DNA of 64,000 nt from Labyrinthula sp. Ha (lineage: Eukaryota > Sar > Bigyra > Labyrinthulida > Labyrinthulaceae): positions 20,298-84,297 of the forward strand of contig JAALGZ010000081.1 of NCBI GenBank assembly GCA_015227615.1, written 5' to 3'. This document shows, one piece after another, positions 45,105 to 58,115 of this stretch. Under the pieces are notes generated by a model. It saw only the letters and a list, made by a program, of their open reading frames with translations. It searched no databases and was not told the DNA's origin. Position 1 is the stretch's first letter, and each line of letters starts with the position of its first letter. The position numbers and the translations under genes were made by a program.

Positions 45105-48100
45105 ACTATGAAAACATTAGATTATGAAAGAAAAATTACATAATGGAACAATAATTTGGTATTTTTGCATTAATTGAATTACTTTAATTGTCCTACTACG
45201 TCCTTTTCTGCTTCGAACCTTCTCTCTTGAAGCAGTGAAACCAAAAGTTGCGCGATTTATTTAATGGCCTATATGGTCACTTCCATATATTTTGGGCAAT
45301 TAAAGTTGGTCTTTTTTTTCTGCACAGATTATAGACAAAAATATAACTCGAATAAGTTGGATAACTTGTGGAGAATAATATATTGCAAAGATATTATTGT
45401 TTTTCAATAATATTCTTAATCATTGATAGATTTCCAACATCTTCCTATAATATTATTCAAAGATTCTGTGCTGGTTGATTCTCGCTGATGTTTACCTAGT
45501 ATGATTGATATCACTGCGAAGACTTTCCGTGGATAAATTTCGTTTGTGAACTACTTTGCAAACCAAGAGAAATTTTGCTTTTTCTTGTTAAAATTCGTAT
45601 AAATTTAGATCTGCCTGATGCACAGCCGAACTGAAAAACCCACAAATTGTATACATTCCAATTTTTAAATCCAACCACCCATTATCTGCTTCACTTACGG
45701 CCACTCAACCAGTTTGTAGTTCTTATCCTTACTTTGTTTCTTTTCTTTTTCTAAATCAATACTAACTGACTGCAGGGATTCGAAACTGATAACATGAACC
45801 GCGAAGTCATTAATTTGAAGGAGCTCAACGAAACTCTACTGTTCTTCATCAGCATCTAGAAAACTGTTAAGTATGTGAATTGCTAATTCATTTTTGTCAA
45901 TAATGAATGCAGGGCCTACTTATGAAGTCTATAGCAAATCTTAGCATAAAGACCAGACACTAATAGTACGAAGAATTCTTTAAGTCGTTGTTTAGTTCTA
46001 TGTCAAATAGAGAAAGGAAATTTGATAATTTTCTCGTTTTTAGGATTCTAAAACACCTCAAAAAAAAGATTTGGCTCATATATCTACCAATTTCAATGAT
46101 TCAAAGTTCCACAATGATTTAATGATATCACAGTGGAATAGGTTTTCCTTAAGCTTCTTGACCTTCACTCCCAATACAAAAAATTTAGGAATCAGTTCAT
46201 GAATAATAAAAGTGTTGATCTTTTTTATATAATATCTACTTTTGTGAGTTTATCTTACACCAAAATCACTACAGACTATACCTAAAGGCGAGATATGTAT
46301 AATCTTAATTTTTCGAAAACGCCATGATCACTGGCAGGAGAAGAGTAGCTTTGAAAATTTTTATTATGTGTTTTCAATCTGTTATTGGTTTCAGAGTACA
46401 GATAATTCAGAAGTGAGTAGAGCACGAGTTTAGGTAGTGTAGATAATTTTTTTAATCAAAATATTTGTTTAGTTGAGCATATTTCTTGCAGGTAATGTGC
46501 AGTTACATTGAGTGCTTTACTAAAATACACTATAAAACCTATAGCTTGCTTATGTTTTCTTTCGCTTTTGGACATTTTACCTGAAGTTGGGTTCTGCTAC
46601 CCAGGTGATTAGCTTTTCTACTCGTTGTTTACAAGTATAACATCCGCATTACTCATACTAAGAAGCTTTAGTTCTGCTTTAAATATATTCAGTCTTCGAT
46701 AATTTCTTCCGGTTATCCCAAAGCTCCCCTTAAAAACTAAAGGTTATATCTGGATTATGTTATTCTTATTACATTTTTCTCGTCTCTAAGATTTAAGTTT
46801 TTTTTGGTATTTAGTCATAGGAACACTTCTTAATTGCAAGTGTTACCTCTATAGCCCTTACTATCATTGTATTAAGTTCTTGACTAAATAACATCTGTTT
46901 TTAGCTTAATCTCATTTATCTCGGCGGGGGGGGATGTTGGGTTCACTCTTCATATCAGCTGCAGTACCCTTTACTGTTATTTTAGTAGTCCAATTACGTG
47001 AAAAGGGTTGCTGCCACTTCGAAGAAAACAAGAAATCCTGGTTCAGGCTGCATCTGTAACCTTATAGGACTGAACTCAATGCTTAAGTGATAGTTTTCAT
47101 AAATTACTGATTTTTAGCTTGCTGTGCCTGTGGATTAAGGCCAGATAGTTAGTTTAATCATCCTTACCCTGTATGTTTAATTCCATCGAAACTATAACAA
47201 TGAATATGTAAAATAATATCCCTCCCGCCTCTTGCCTTCTATGAATTTAACATATTCTTCCAATATCCAGAATAGTTTTACATAATATATATATCTCAAG
47301 TTATAGTATCAGGTATTCCTAATACTCAACTCAATTTTATGCAAAATGCTTTCAGATGAAAAAAATACGTAATCAAAATCCTGGAAGGCAAAATTATGAT
47401 GCGATCATCACAGAATCACTAAACACATTGCTATCGAGTTGTTAGTAATAACAATATCCCATGTCAAAAACTACAATATTATTTATTTGAGCTACTATTG
47501 TTTACATTAGAAGAATAATCACAGTTTGCATAAAGTATCAATTTTCTCTAACTGAAGTACTTCAGATCCCATTATTTATTTATATGATTAATTTAAGTCC
47601 GTTTTCTTTGTGGTTTTATTACTACTGGTTAAGTCAGACACTAAGCAGTCGGGTGTACGACTCTCTCCTTACTGACTGTTTACATTTTACATAGTTATAA
47701 TACAATATTACATTACCGCACAATTGGTGCAACTTTACATAATACATCTTTACTAATACATAAGCACCAGAAACAACAGATCGTAAAACCTCAATATCTC
47801 AACAACTACTGGGAACTAGAAGACTTTACTTATATCATTTTAAAGCTAATTGCAACCTCTTTCAGTTTATTTAACTTAATATATGTATCCTCATACACAT
47901 ATAGACGATACGGACAATTACTTGTCTAACTGGTTATATTGAACATGATTTAAATGATATTTGATTTGGTACATCGGTATATTTTTGATAAAAAAAGGAT
48001 ATTCATCATATATTCTACGCCTACTTAAAACATCAACTGAGCTCAATAAAAAATAATTTGCGTGTCAGATAAATATTTCAGATACCCCTTATGAAATTTT

Positions 48101-51100
48101 GTATCTTAATACTGTAATCGATAAAAGTTCTTGATTTAGATAAAATGTCTCTTTTGTTCTTGAAAACATTATTCATTATTATACTACTTCTGGATTGAGT
48201 TCTTAAAGAAGGTTACTTTCAAAATCCCCGAGAAATTAGACTATACTTAAATATATGTAAAAACCTTCAAAGATCCTAGCCATCACCCCGAAATCAAAAT
48301 AAATTGAGTATTTTCAAAATTATATAGTTTTTCTTTGAGTAATCATGATTTTATTGCACTGATATTTTTACAGGTAATAACTTTAGAGGCATATCCAAGT
48401 TTTTATATATATCTGTACACACTAGTCTCGAGTTTTTTTAGTGAACTGAGATAAAATTCTCATTTTTGTAATACTTGTGTCCTCCTTATCTTTAATCTCT
48501 TGATGAATTTGGGCTAAATGTAAGATAAACCAAATAAACATATTTCCCGGGTAGCGATGGCTTTATCTAACATTTATAAGCATATTTTTCTTTGGTTGCG
48601 TGTAAACTAATCTTTTTCAAGGTTTCTTAATATAAGGCTCAAGAATTTTTTTTCAGTTTTAATTATTAATTTATCCAGGTAAAATAACCTTTTGCTACAC
48701 CTGCCTGCGCTAAACCCTAGGTTGATATATTGGTAACTGAATTACGTTAACATATTGGTATGATTCTCAGGTTAATAGTTTTGAGAATTTGGTATGTGGG
48801 GTCCTGTCTAACATTACCTATGAATGTGATAATAGAAGACATAGAAGAAAACTAAGCAAGCTAAAAAGTTCTTGGGATATTATTTCCCGTATTTCCAAGC
48901 AGTTTTATCGCCTTCCACCTGTTCCAGGTAATGTCAATAATCTTGAAGAGTCTTGATTGATATAATCTATAGCTGCTAATCACTTGTACCAAATTTTTGT
49001 TCACAATTAGTGCAGTGGTATATTACGTTGTTAGATCGGAGCGAATGAGATATACTAAATATTATATATAGTATTTGTGGGTTGACCAGGATACTGGGAA
49101 AGACCTTCCTATAAGGTGTTTACTATTGTCAGTTGTAATACTCTACTATGCGCTGGATCAGTAGAGCAATACGTCATTTTCATTTTCTTCAGAATGTATA
49201 AAGGATCTTAGGTGTAGTTTTGGTTGCTTACTTGATTGACACAAGAATTTCATGGATACTGCAAAAGCAGTTCCTTTGAACTGATCCGCGAAGTGAATGT
49301 TTTTGAAGATCGTTGAATATGCCCAATGTTCGGGCACAATAAAATTTCCATTTATTGGCACACGTATAGGGAAATCATATTGAATAATAATATATCCCTA
49401 CCATAACTCCCTAAATACTTGTATGATGCATAGTAGTATTATCAAGATGAGACCGGCATTTCGATTCTATCTTATACCTCTTCAAATCATATTCCTGTAA
49501 CCAGGTTCCGATAATATGTACAACGACGGAGCATAGAAACAACGACAAATAAATAAAATAAAATCATCTACGAGACAAGAATTTATGTCTTCAGTGCTGA
49601 CTAATGTTATTTCAGGCCTTTGAGGAGTATAGTTTCCAGAAATTAAGCTCGTACAAATAATTAAGCTTATTTGGAAGCTGTGTTTTCAACCTCTTCTATG
49701 AAAAATTACTAAGTTTTCTGTAACAATACAGCTCATGGTTAGTTCCGATACCTAGGTGAACAATGAAAAGAATTAATGAAAAACCTTTTTTAACTAAATT
49801 AAGTCGTGATTTTTAAATAATATATGAAACTGGCTAAGATTGACTGAGAAAGCAGTCAACTTCTAGACGATAACGTGCATCAACATTGCTATCCTATTCA
49901 TAGAAAAATGTTTTATGTTATAACATATTTTTAGCTATTGCAGAACTTTCCAGGGATTTTCTTTTATTTTAGGGGATTCTTAGATGAAAAATCTCTTCCA
50001 TATGAGTATCAGATTTATTATATATTTATACCATCATTAAATATTAGGCCGTATGTTTTGTCAAGATTGGAGTAAAATTTGGCATTTCTTCTATGATTGT
50101 AACATTGACTCTTATGAAGTATAGTAATCTCAACAAAACATTATTATTATTATTCGATTACTCTTTTATTTTATTTTAGCGGACATTGGAAAAACAAAAT
50201 TCACATAGTTATTGCCAGGAAGGGTCTTTGGCTTTCGTTACTGGTATAAAAAAATACAATTTTAAAACCTATATGAGTCTGTTGCTCCAGAGAAAAACTA
50301 GCTTAAACTAATTTATTTTGCCATAAACAGCGACAAATTGTTATGTAATTGAGGTACCAACTTCCTTAGAGAAATCTTTATGGTTAATTGGCTTTGCAGA
50401 ATAATTCTTAATTTATTTAAATGCCTTATATATCTAATGCAGAAATCATAGCCATAAGATTTGAGAGCACATTCGATAACCTTTAATCTGATCTGCAATT
50501 CTTAGTCACACTATACAATAGCTATGATGCTTGATAATTCTCTCAAACCTGGCTTATTTAATTTCACTTATAATTCTATAGCGAGAATTTGGATACAGTT
50601 CACTATGTTTCACAAGTCAAAGTTTTAATTTTAGAGTTACCAGCTATTACATATCCAAGTATTAAGTTTTTCACAAATGATACTTTACCAGTTTTAGAGT
50701 AAACAACTCATAATTTTTTTTGGTGAATCAATATATATTTAAGATGTTCAATTATACGAAAATTTTGACTCGGTTTATTGCCCCTAGAGGCCGGACTCTT
50801 TTTTGAATAGTAAATGGTCAATTTTGATACCTTATAAGCCCCGAAAATCCTTACAAACTATGGTCTTATTGACAATCTAGGTACTATAGGGTAAGCAGAA
50901 TATGTTGTTGGATCCATTTTTATAAATGTATCAAAGAAATCAGTCCTCATATTACACACTTTCATACATATAACATTAGAGCATCTCGAATATATATCTT
51001 GTCGCCGTCGGTACTCTCATGTGATATAGTAGATAGATTCCTTAACTGAAGCAATTTCATTAGTATTTTTGGGATTGCTGCAAATTCTTCCTCACTCAAT

Positions 51101-53211
51101 TAAATTCTTTAAAAATTGATGAAAGTTAACCGATCGCTCATTTTGTGGAAGTTAAAATTTGAAGAGCACTCACAAGACATCACAGTTTCTCAATTTACAT
51201 TAGAGTTTTCAAATAATACACAATATAAAGGTAATAAATCATCCCAAAATATTTTGATCAAATATTTAGGCGAAGAAAATATTAATCTAAGTCGTAATCA
51301 ATATCAAGGGAAATAAAAAGGAAACAAGAAGGGAATTCACTGAGAGTGTATACAAAAAGGAGTAAGAATAAAATAAGATAAGATCAAAGGAATGTGAGAA
51401 ATATATCAACGGAATATGACAAGAAAACAGTCTACATTATAAGTTCATACTAAGAAACCACATGAATATAATAATGGGAAAGTTACACTAGCATTAGCAA
51501 TAGAAATGTGAAGAACTCATATAATAGATTAATAACAATGGTGCGAGAAATCCAAGTAAAGTATTTCTCCGCTTATTTCGTGTATGAAAAGGATACATAT
51601 TGGTCTCAGCGTAAAGCAAGAAACACATCAGTAATGACTTATGTGAGAAGTATTCTACAGATCTATACAGTTTATTCTTTTACAATTTACCAAGTTTATT
51701 TAAGATTGAAGATAACAAGTACAAGTAAATAAGAAAAAATTCCTTTCCCCAAAAGGAAAATTTTAATCGTGTATAAAATCCCAAATCCAATCGTATTATT
51801 GAGATCTAGAAGAAATTTCTGATTTTGTAGTTTACTACAACATACTACAAGTAGGAGACAACTAAATAACGGGTATATACAATATATGACTTCATAAAAG
51901 TAAACAAAGGTTCCCTTGTGTTCCTGATAGTATAAAAATCTGGTTCGGAATATATGACATATTGAAGTGATGGTATATTAGAAGCAAATCTTATTAATAG
52001 CTATACATAACAATTCCATACACTGAAGAATGGAGACTGTATATATATATACATACATACATCCAAGATACACAGAAGAATTCGACAGGTCTATGATATA
52101 AAGAAGAGAGGTTATCATGTTTCAAATATTTTCAAGAAAATTTTTAGATAAAATAACCGAGAAAAATCAATTTACAACTCTTATAACTGTATATCAACAG
52201 CAACTACCATATTTTTTAATAATATTGCAGCAAATAGCGGAATAATGGGAATATTATCATGGGACTTAAAAAAAGTGAAACTCTAGCATATCTAAAGGTT
52301 CTATATCATAAATTGCACTTGAGCCAAAGAATTAATTAATATTTATATTCCGCCATATTTACAAGACAAAGAAAAAGTTATCATCGAAACTGAAAAAGGT
52401 AAATATGTTTGTAAGACGCATATAAAATATGATTAATTAAGTTTTATCCAAAGTGCCGAGGGTTGAATCCATAATAGCTAATACCTTTTTTGGGAAGTGA
52501 AACATGAGAAACCATGAACAGAGGGGGGGGGAATACAATACTTAGTAGTTCAGGAGCACGTTCAGCAAATAGTATAGAATAATAATGGTTTTGTACGTAA
52601 TACAGAAAAAAATATATTTAAAACCAACAGCTTTCAATAAATATCCACCTTGTTATTGTATCTTTGGATTAGTCTTATTTTTTTGTGGATGACTACTCAT
52701 TAAATCTTATCCAGGCACTGCGATGAATCATTGTACACATCTTGTTTCGCGGAGTACATTTCTACTTAGATGTTAGTACATCCTCGTTTTTTAGGAAAAT
52801 ATATAATAGGTTCAATCTCAAATATCTGAATAAGATATCAATACTCGTATTTTTCTAGTTATATATTCAAACCTAAGAAATTTTATCGTGTTGGTTCTGC
52901 TGCATGTTCAGGAAATCAATGTTCAGTGTCATACGATAGTGAAGTTACTCTCAAAGTATTGTAAATATATTTCGATCTGCAATTTTTTCAGGACTTTTTA
53001 ATGGCAGGTTGTATGGATATAACCTGTAGATGCATTAAATTAACAATCGGGAATTTTTCACACACCATCACCAATCAGGGGAATACATTTTCTGTGTTGG
53101 CTGCTACGACACTAGTTTGTAGATTAATTCAATGACTAACATAGCTACTTGCATTTGCTTCTAATAATTTAAAATAGATCTTATTTTCAGAAATTACAAA
53201 AATGGTTATTC
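45105..53211. other. Gene-free AT-rich region
   Basis: About 8 kb with no supported gene. It contains a G8 run (46926-46933), a G9 run (52523-52531) and short ATT and CATA microsatellites near 50140 and 52050. Frames above 60 codons lack motifs and mostly lack ATG starts. Confidence 0.6.
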
Positions 53212-55287
53212 TTTTAATTGAAGTTTCTATTTTTTCTACATATTGGAGCTCCCTGGTAGTACAATTGGAGGCTCCTCGCTCAGTTTTTCATTGCTGGCTT
53301 GGTTGTTCTTTAATTACTTTGGTTATTATTTTATCACTCTCAACCAAAATTTATGAATAGATTTTCAATTCAGGTTTTAACTATATTTTATATTGTTCCC
53401 CTTACATATTCTTTTCTCAAGGTTCAAAATCGTACTGGTTCCGGGACCGATATGCAGTAGCTCTTGTAACCGTAGTATTTTCAGCACCTTCAGTATAATT
53501 ACCAGAAAAAATATATTCATAAATGGCCAACTAAATTGAATTTAATTACTTTAAATTCTAAGTAATTGCATCATTTTATCCTTAAAGCAAAATAAGATAA
53601 ATCAAATTTGATTCTTACGCTAAAATCCCAGCATTATTATTATTGAAACGAAATGAGTACAAAATAGATGAAACAAGTCTTATTGCATTATTGAGGAAGC
53701 TCTTGTTTCACATTTTAAATTATGATTAATAATTTGATGTTTATTAGAAGAAACGTTGTCCTTGGATTTTATTCGCAAACGTGTCTTACCATATAGTCGC
53801 TTAGTCATAGTTTTAAAAGTTAAACTTAGTGGTACGTCACCGTAGGAACATTTTTCGGTTAACACTTAAGCGTTAAACAATACAAAAAAGAGATACAAAG
53901 CAGGCAAGTAGAGCTTAAGGCATTATACTACATTTTACACTACTGACTCAGACAAATGCCAGGTTCATTCAATTGTTAATGTTGCATTACCACGTACAAA
54001 GATTCTTAGAGAACGAAGAAGAGATTCGGAAGAAAAGAAGTACAAATAAACCCCAGACAGTTGTAAACTTAACAAGAAACTTGTAACAAAAATAAACTAT
54101 TATTTTAATTTTTTGCTTATAATCAGGGAATAAGTTAAGTTAAATTCTATTTTCCCACAATACTGCAATGTCCCAGCAAAACTTCTCACACTATTACGAA
54201 AATCTTGGAGTTAAACTAACTCTTTTATTTGATGACACTGATATAGCAGAATTAAAAATTGAAAATTTGCCAACTATAAATGTTAATAACGCTTCGGAAG
54301 AGTATTCAGAGGTCTGTGAGAAAATCAAGAACATTGAAGTGTCTAATTTCAAATTATATTGTTTTGAGATCCGCTGGACCAGCCAAGAAACAGAATACAT
54401 TATGTCGTTATTTTCAAAAATTAAAATAATAAATATGAAAATACGGTTAAACTTTTCCAATAAAAATAGAACTAGAAATTTTTTGCTTGCTGACATACTG
54501 GCCCCGATAACTTTTCAAGAAATTGATATATACTCGACTGTTCTGATCGACGCAGAAACTTTATTTGATTGTCTTTTAAGAAAAAAATTGATGAAAACTG
54601 TTAAATTTAGCTCTTTAAAAACTCCAAAGGGTTCAAAATGTTTAAGAAACTATGTAAGAAGGTCGACAGGAAACTTGGGGAAACTTTCGATTCCTTTAGA
54701 TTCACTTTTACAGCCTCTTTCAAAGTATTATTTCAGATCTATTTGGGTCTCAAATATTATGCAGCTTGAACTCTCTTTTTCTAAATCTGAAAGCTATTTT
54801 CTCTTACCAACTATTTTCACCTTAGTTAAATCATCAGTTTTGGAAAAAGTATCTCTGTTTCGTTTTGAGGCTCTTGATTATGAACGAAGTACTTTTTGGC
54901 AAGCTCATATTTACTCTCTGTTTCTCCTTCTAAATTCTCTAAGAGAATGTGTAATGGTAAATCTCGATATTAATGTTAACTCTGTAGCAGTAATTTCTTC
55001 TATTTATAATGTTTTTTTATGGAGAAAAGACAGTTTTATAGCCGCAAGTACTTTACGTGTTGATACGGGTAACATAGAACAAGTTCTTAAAAGATTAGAA
55101 GTACTTGATAAATACTCTGAGAACAGAATCAGTACTGCATTTTCAAGCTTGTTTTTCAATTGAAATAAAGGTTTTAAGTATAGAGGAAAACAACAAAGCA
55201 ATCAATATTAGTATTTATCCTTTTTTTGGAGATTTATATAATTATATATTTTTTTTCAGCTATTTAAGGATAACGAGTTGTGAAATT
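53212..55287. repeat. Right arm of inverted duplication
   Basis: Reverse-complement copy of 1370-2286 plus 10171-11330, with both left-arm retrotransposons absent. It ends at 55287 only because the left copy is cut there by element 2, so the true repeat may be longer. It carries the intact gene at 54168 and about 950 bp upstream of it. Confidence 0.93.
54168..55163 (+). CDS. Unknown protein, founder-like member of a local family (331 aa)
   Basis: An intact single-exon ATG frame (MSQQNFSHYYENLG) ending TGA. The protein alternates short hydrophobic beta-like strands with helices, roughly like a degenerate leucine-rich repeat solenoid (FKLYCFEIRWTSQETEYIMS, IKIINMKIRLNFSNKN, FQEIDIYSTVLIDAETLFD, LMKTVKFSSLK). 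There is no signal peptide or membrane segment. It aligns along its length with the products at 55876 and 57129, sharing a block near residue 75-85 before a long strand, and an S/PL-x-KYYF or PLLKF block near the middle. I do not recognise the family. A nearly identical dead copy lies at 1493-2286 and 10171-10374. Confidence 0.8.
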   Translation: MSQQNFSHYYENLGVKLTLLFDDTDIAELKIENLPTINVNNASEEYSEVCEKIKNIEVSNFKLYCFEIRWTSQETEYIMSLFSKIKIINMKIRLNFSNKNRTRNFLLADILAPITFQEIDIYSTVLIDAETLFDCLLRKKLMKTVKFSSLKTPKGSKCLRNYVRRSTGNLGKLSIPLDSLLQPLSKYYFRSIWVSNIMQLELSFSKSESYFLLPTIFTLVKSSVLEKVSLFRFEALDYERSTFWQAHIYSLFLLLNSLRECVMVNLDINVNSVAVISSIYNVFLWRKDSFIAASTLRVDTGNIEQVLKRLEVLDKYSENRISTAFSSLFFN

Positions 55288-55875
55288 TACGAATAACAAA
55301 TTATTCTTAGATAAATTTATTGCTTTACAGAAGCCCTAAGGGGAAAATAAGAAGCAAAGCGATAATGAACATTGGAGTTAGCAATTTTATCTCCTTTTAC
55401 CACAAATATATGCGATTGATTACAACTAAATAATATTATGTTTAATATTGTGTAAAATTTCAGTAGAACCGCCTATTCACGGGAATAACAGGATTTAGTT
55501 CGTTTTTACCCTGTACTTACACACAAGATCCTTTTTTAAGTCTATCTAGAAAATTATTTTCAAATATATATATAGAATATTCATAAGGAAATGAGAAGCA
55601 TAAATATATTTATATTGTATCATGTTTCGTTTTTTTTGTTATTTGTATTATTTGTTATGTATGAAAGAGTTTAGGAATGTATTCAATTTCATTTTACAAT
55701 ATTACATTACCATGTAATCACAAACCAAAAGAATTCTCAAAAATAATCCAGTCCAAATACTCGAAGGAAAAGGAAAACCAACTTCGTACGACTTATTTAA
55801 ATTGTTTAATAATATTTGTTTCCAAATTGATAATAGTTTTTGCATACGTCATTTTTCAAATTGCAAAGGTGGGAA

Positions 55876-56856
55876 ATGAACTCAAGACCAAAGAATTATG
55901 TCGATTTTGAGCACCTCAACATCAAGATTGTCGTACCAAATATTAAAAATAGACAACCACATATAAGAATAATAATAAAAAGTAAGAGCAATATAAATGA
56001 ACAAGGAGAATATTATTTTAGCTTAATCAAGAAAATAAATTCTTGCAGCATTTATTTCGAACCTATTTTTCCTTTAAATAAGAAAGACGTTAATTATATT
56101 GCTAGTTTAATATCTCATTTAGAAGTTTCATGGTTTAGAATAGAAGGAAATGCTGGTGTATCAAATGCAGATTTTGAATCAAGTCTTGTTCCGATTATAT
56201 TTTCCCCAAAGAAAATAAGTTCTATTTCAATCACGAAGGATTATTTCCAACTGAGTGCCAACTTATTCTTCATTTCTCTATCTCAAATAAAGGGATTGGA
56301 AAAAATTACGTATCAAAAATTCAAAAAAGAATCTCATATGTTTTCATTAGTAAAGTTTATGCGAGTCAATGGAGATAATTTGACACTTATCAGAACTATT
56401 GTAAATAATCTTTTTCCTCCTTTATTGAAATTCAAGTCAAGGTGCAACATCTTTCCAAAATTAAACCATGTTTTTCTAGAAGCGGAAAAAGACAGAGAAA
56501 ATTATCTTCTATCATTTTTCTATTATCTTTCCAAAACAACAGTATTACGCTCATTAGATACTTTTTTTCTATACATTGACGGTCTTTGTTCACTTGCTGA
56601 AACTCAACTAATTGCTAAAGTTTTGCAAAGTCTAGACAGTAAAATTAAGTTTGGTATTACTGTTCCTATAAAAAGAAATTCTTCTATTTCCTTACTTTTT
56701 AGTTCTTTTCTTTGGAGTGCTAACTTCTTGAAAAAGGATAGTAATCTTATTATTGAAACCGATAAGCAGGAAAGTTTTCATAAAAAAGCTGATATATTGG
56801 TAGAAGTTTCCGATAATAAGTTTTTCAAGAAAGTTGATCGTGTAAAAGTTGCTTAA
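55876..56856 (+). CDS. Unknown protein, second member of the local family (326 aa)
   Basis: The frame is open from 55840, but the first ATG is 55876 (MNSRPKNYVDFEHLNIKIV). Family blocks shared with the neighbours are KKDVNYIASLISHLEVSWFR, IIFSPKKISSISITKDYFQL, LSQIKGLEKITYQKFKKES and NNLFPPLLKFKSR. The C-terminal FGITVPIKRNSSISLLFSSF block is also found in the decayed copy at 29578. It probably forms an LRR-like solenoid; function is unknown. It lies 0.7 kb after the 54168 gene on the same strand, consistent with tandem duplication. It ends in TAA. Confidence 0.78.
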   Translation: MNSRPKNYVDFEHLNIKIVVPNIKNRQPHIRIIIKSKSNINEQGEYYFSLIKKINSCSIYFEPIFPLNKKDVNYIASLISHLEVSWFRIEGNAGVSNADFESSLVPIIFSPKKISSISITKDYFQLSANLFFISLSQIKGLEKITYQKFKKESHMFSLVKFMRVNGDNLTLIRTIVNNLFPPLLKFKSRCNIFPKLNHVFLEAEKDRENYLLSFFYYLSKTTVLRSLDTFFLYIDGLCSLAETQLIAKVLQSLDSKIKFGITVPIKRNSSISLLFSSFLWSANFLKKDSNLIIETDKQESFHKKADILVEVSDNKFFKKVDRVKVA

Positions 56857-57128
56857 ATAACCTTTTCTACCAATTATTGGTAATAATAATCCCATGACGA
56901 TATCAATTATTCTTTCAGTTGCTGATTAATAGTTGTTTTTTTCTTGTACAGATATTTTCTAGATAATATTAATATATATATATATATAAGAAAACTTATT
57001 TCCTTGAATGATTATTTAGTATTCAATATGGTTTATTTTCTGCTGCAATTTACTTTTGAGCCTTGAAAAGATTTTATCAGAGACTTTCTACTTTGAGAGG
57101 ACTGAAGAAAAATGAAAATTAATATTCT
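56857..57128. repeat. Convergent intergenic spacer with (AT)n run
   Basis: The short spacer between two convergent family genes contains an AT dinucleotide run at about 56972-56988. Confidence 0.7.
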
Positions 57129-58115
57129 CTATAGTTTCTCTAAGAAATTAGCTTCTGCAGTAAAACAATTTTTAGCAACTAAAGAACAGATATGAAGTTT
57201 TCTTCGAACAAGAGCATCTTCCTTAGCAAAAAAAATGCATCTGCTCCAAGAACTTATATTTTCTTTCACTGATAAAATATTGGCAAGAATTAAGGAACTT
57301 GTTTGGGTCAATAAAAAATCAAAGAGGATTGATAACGACATTTTCCTTTTAATTGCGATCAGAAGTTTGAGTAGAACATAAATCTGTTCGCTAGAAAGAT
57401 AACATCTACAAACTGAATCAAGTTGAAATCTGCTTAGATGTTCAAAAAATTTTCCATTTGATAGCGAAAAAATCAAGGGAACAAAAATTTTCTCGTATTC
57501 ATTCTCATAGTTAAGTCTCAAACTTGTAAGATTATGTAAGTTTGAACTGAGCAAAGTAAACTTTACAACTGGGAAAAATAATTTGCATAATGAACCTTCT
57601 AAATCTTTTAAACTCTCACCAGCATTTTCTATGTATTTAGTTAATGACTTTGCAGGTGAAAAAACTTTTAAATCTCTAAATTTTATATAATGCACATCTT
57701 TTTGTTCTGATAAGGGTTCAAAAACACTGCGTGCATCAAGTTCGCTGTGGTTCTGAATCAGTTCAAGTTTTATTATTCTTTTTGGTGCAGAAATTATCAT
57801 ACGAATAAAACCCTGCAAAAAATCAGTTGGCAATGTATTTGAATATATTTTGAAATGAAAAACTTCCAAACATGCTAAAACATCCCACAAGTACTGAAGC
57901 TGTTTCTTTCCCATAACTTTGCTAATGTAATAAATTTCTAAATTTACGACTCCGAGTCCTTCAAACCATTTCAACATATTTTTTGCATTAGCATTAATAG
58001 TGTATCGTTTTGTTTGATGTATTTCTAACCGGTCTATATTTTTTGTGTTTGTTGTTGTTTTGAATTTCAAACCAAAATGAGAAAATAAACGTTGTTTCCC
58101 TAATTCAGTTGACAT
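57129..58115 (-). CDS. Unknown protein, third member of the local family (328 aa)
   Basis: An intact minus-strand frame from ATG 58115 to TAG. Blocks aligned with the other members are VVNLEIYYISKVMGKKQLQY, CLEVFHFKIYSNTLPTDFLQ, MIISAPKRIIKLELIQNHSE, SLTKYIENAGESLKDLEGSL and CKLFFPVVKFTLLSSNLHNL. The last parts are Leu/Ser-rich (LLKLLIAIKRKMSLSILFDF). It is inverted relative to its paralogues. Like them it has no transmembrane helix, no catalytic motif and no introns. Confidence 0.78.
   Translation of the reverse strand: MSTELGKQRLFSHFGLKFKTTTNTKNIDRLEIHQTKRYTINANAKNMLKWFEGLGVVNLEIYYISKVMGKKQLQYLWDVLACLEVFHFKIYSNTLPTDFLQGFIRMIISAPKRIIKLELIQNHSELDARSVFEPLSEQKDVHYIKFRDLKVFSPAKSLTKYIENAGESLKDLEGSLCKLFFPVVKFTLLSSNLHNLTSLRLNYENEYEKIFVPLIFSLSNGKFFEHLSRFQLDSVCRCYLSSEQIYVLLKLLIAIKRKMSLSILFDFLLTQTSSLILANILSVKENISSWSRCIFFAKEDALVRRKLHICSLVAKNCFTAEANFLEKL

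Noticed and set aside
33781-53211. CRISPR array, rRNA genes or centromeric satellite in the gene-free regions
   Set aside because: No regularly spaced repeats, rRNA-like conserved stretches or tandem satellite units were seen on reading.
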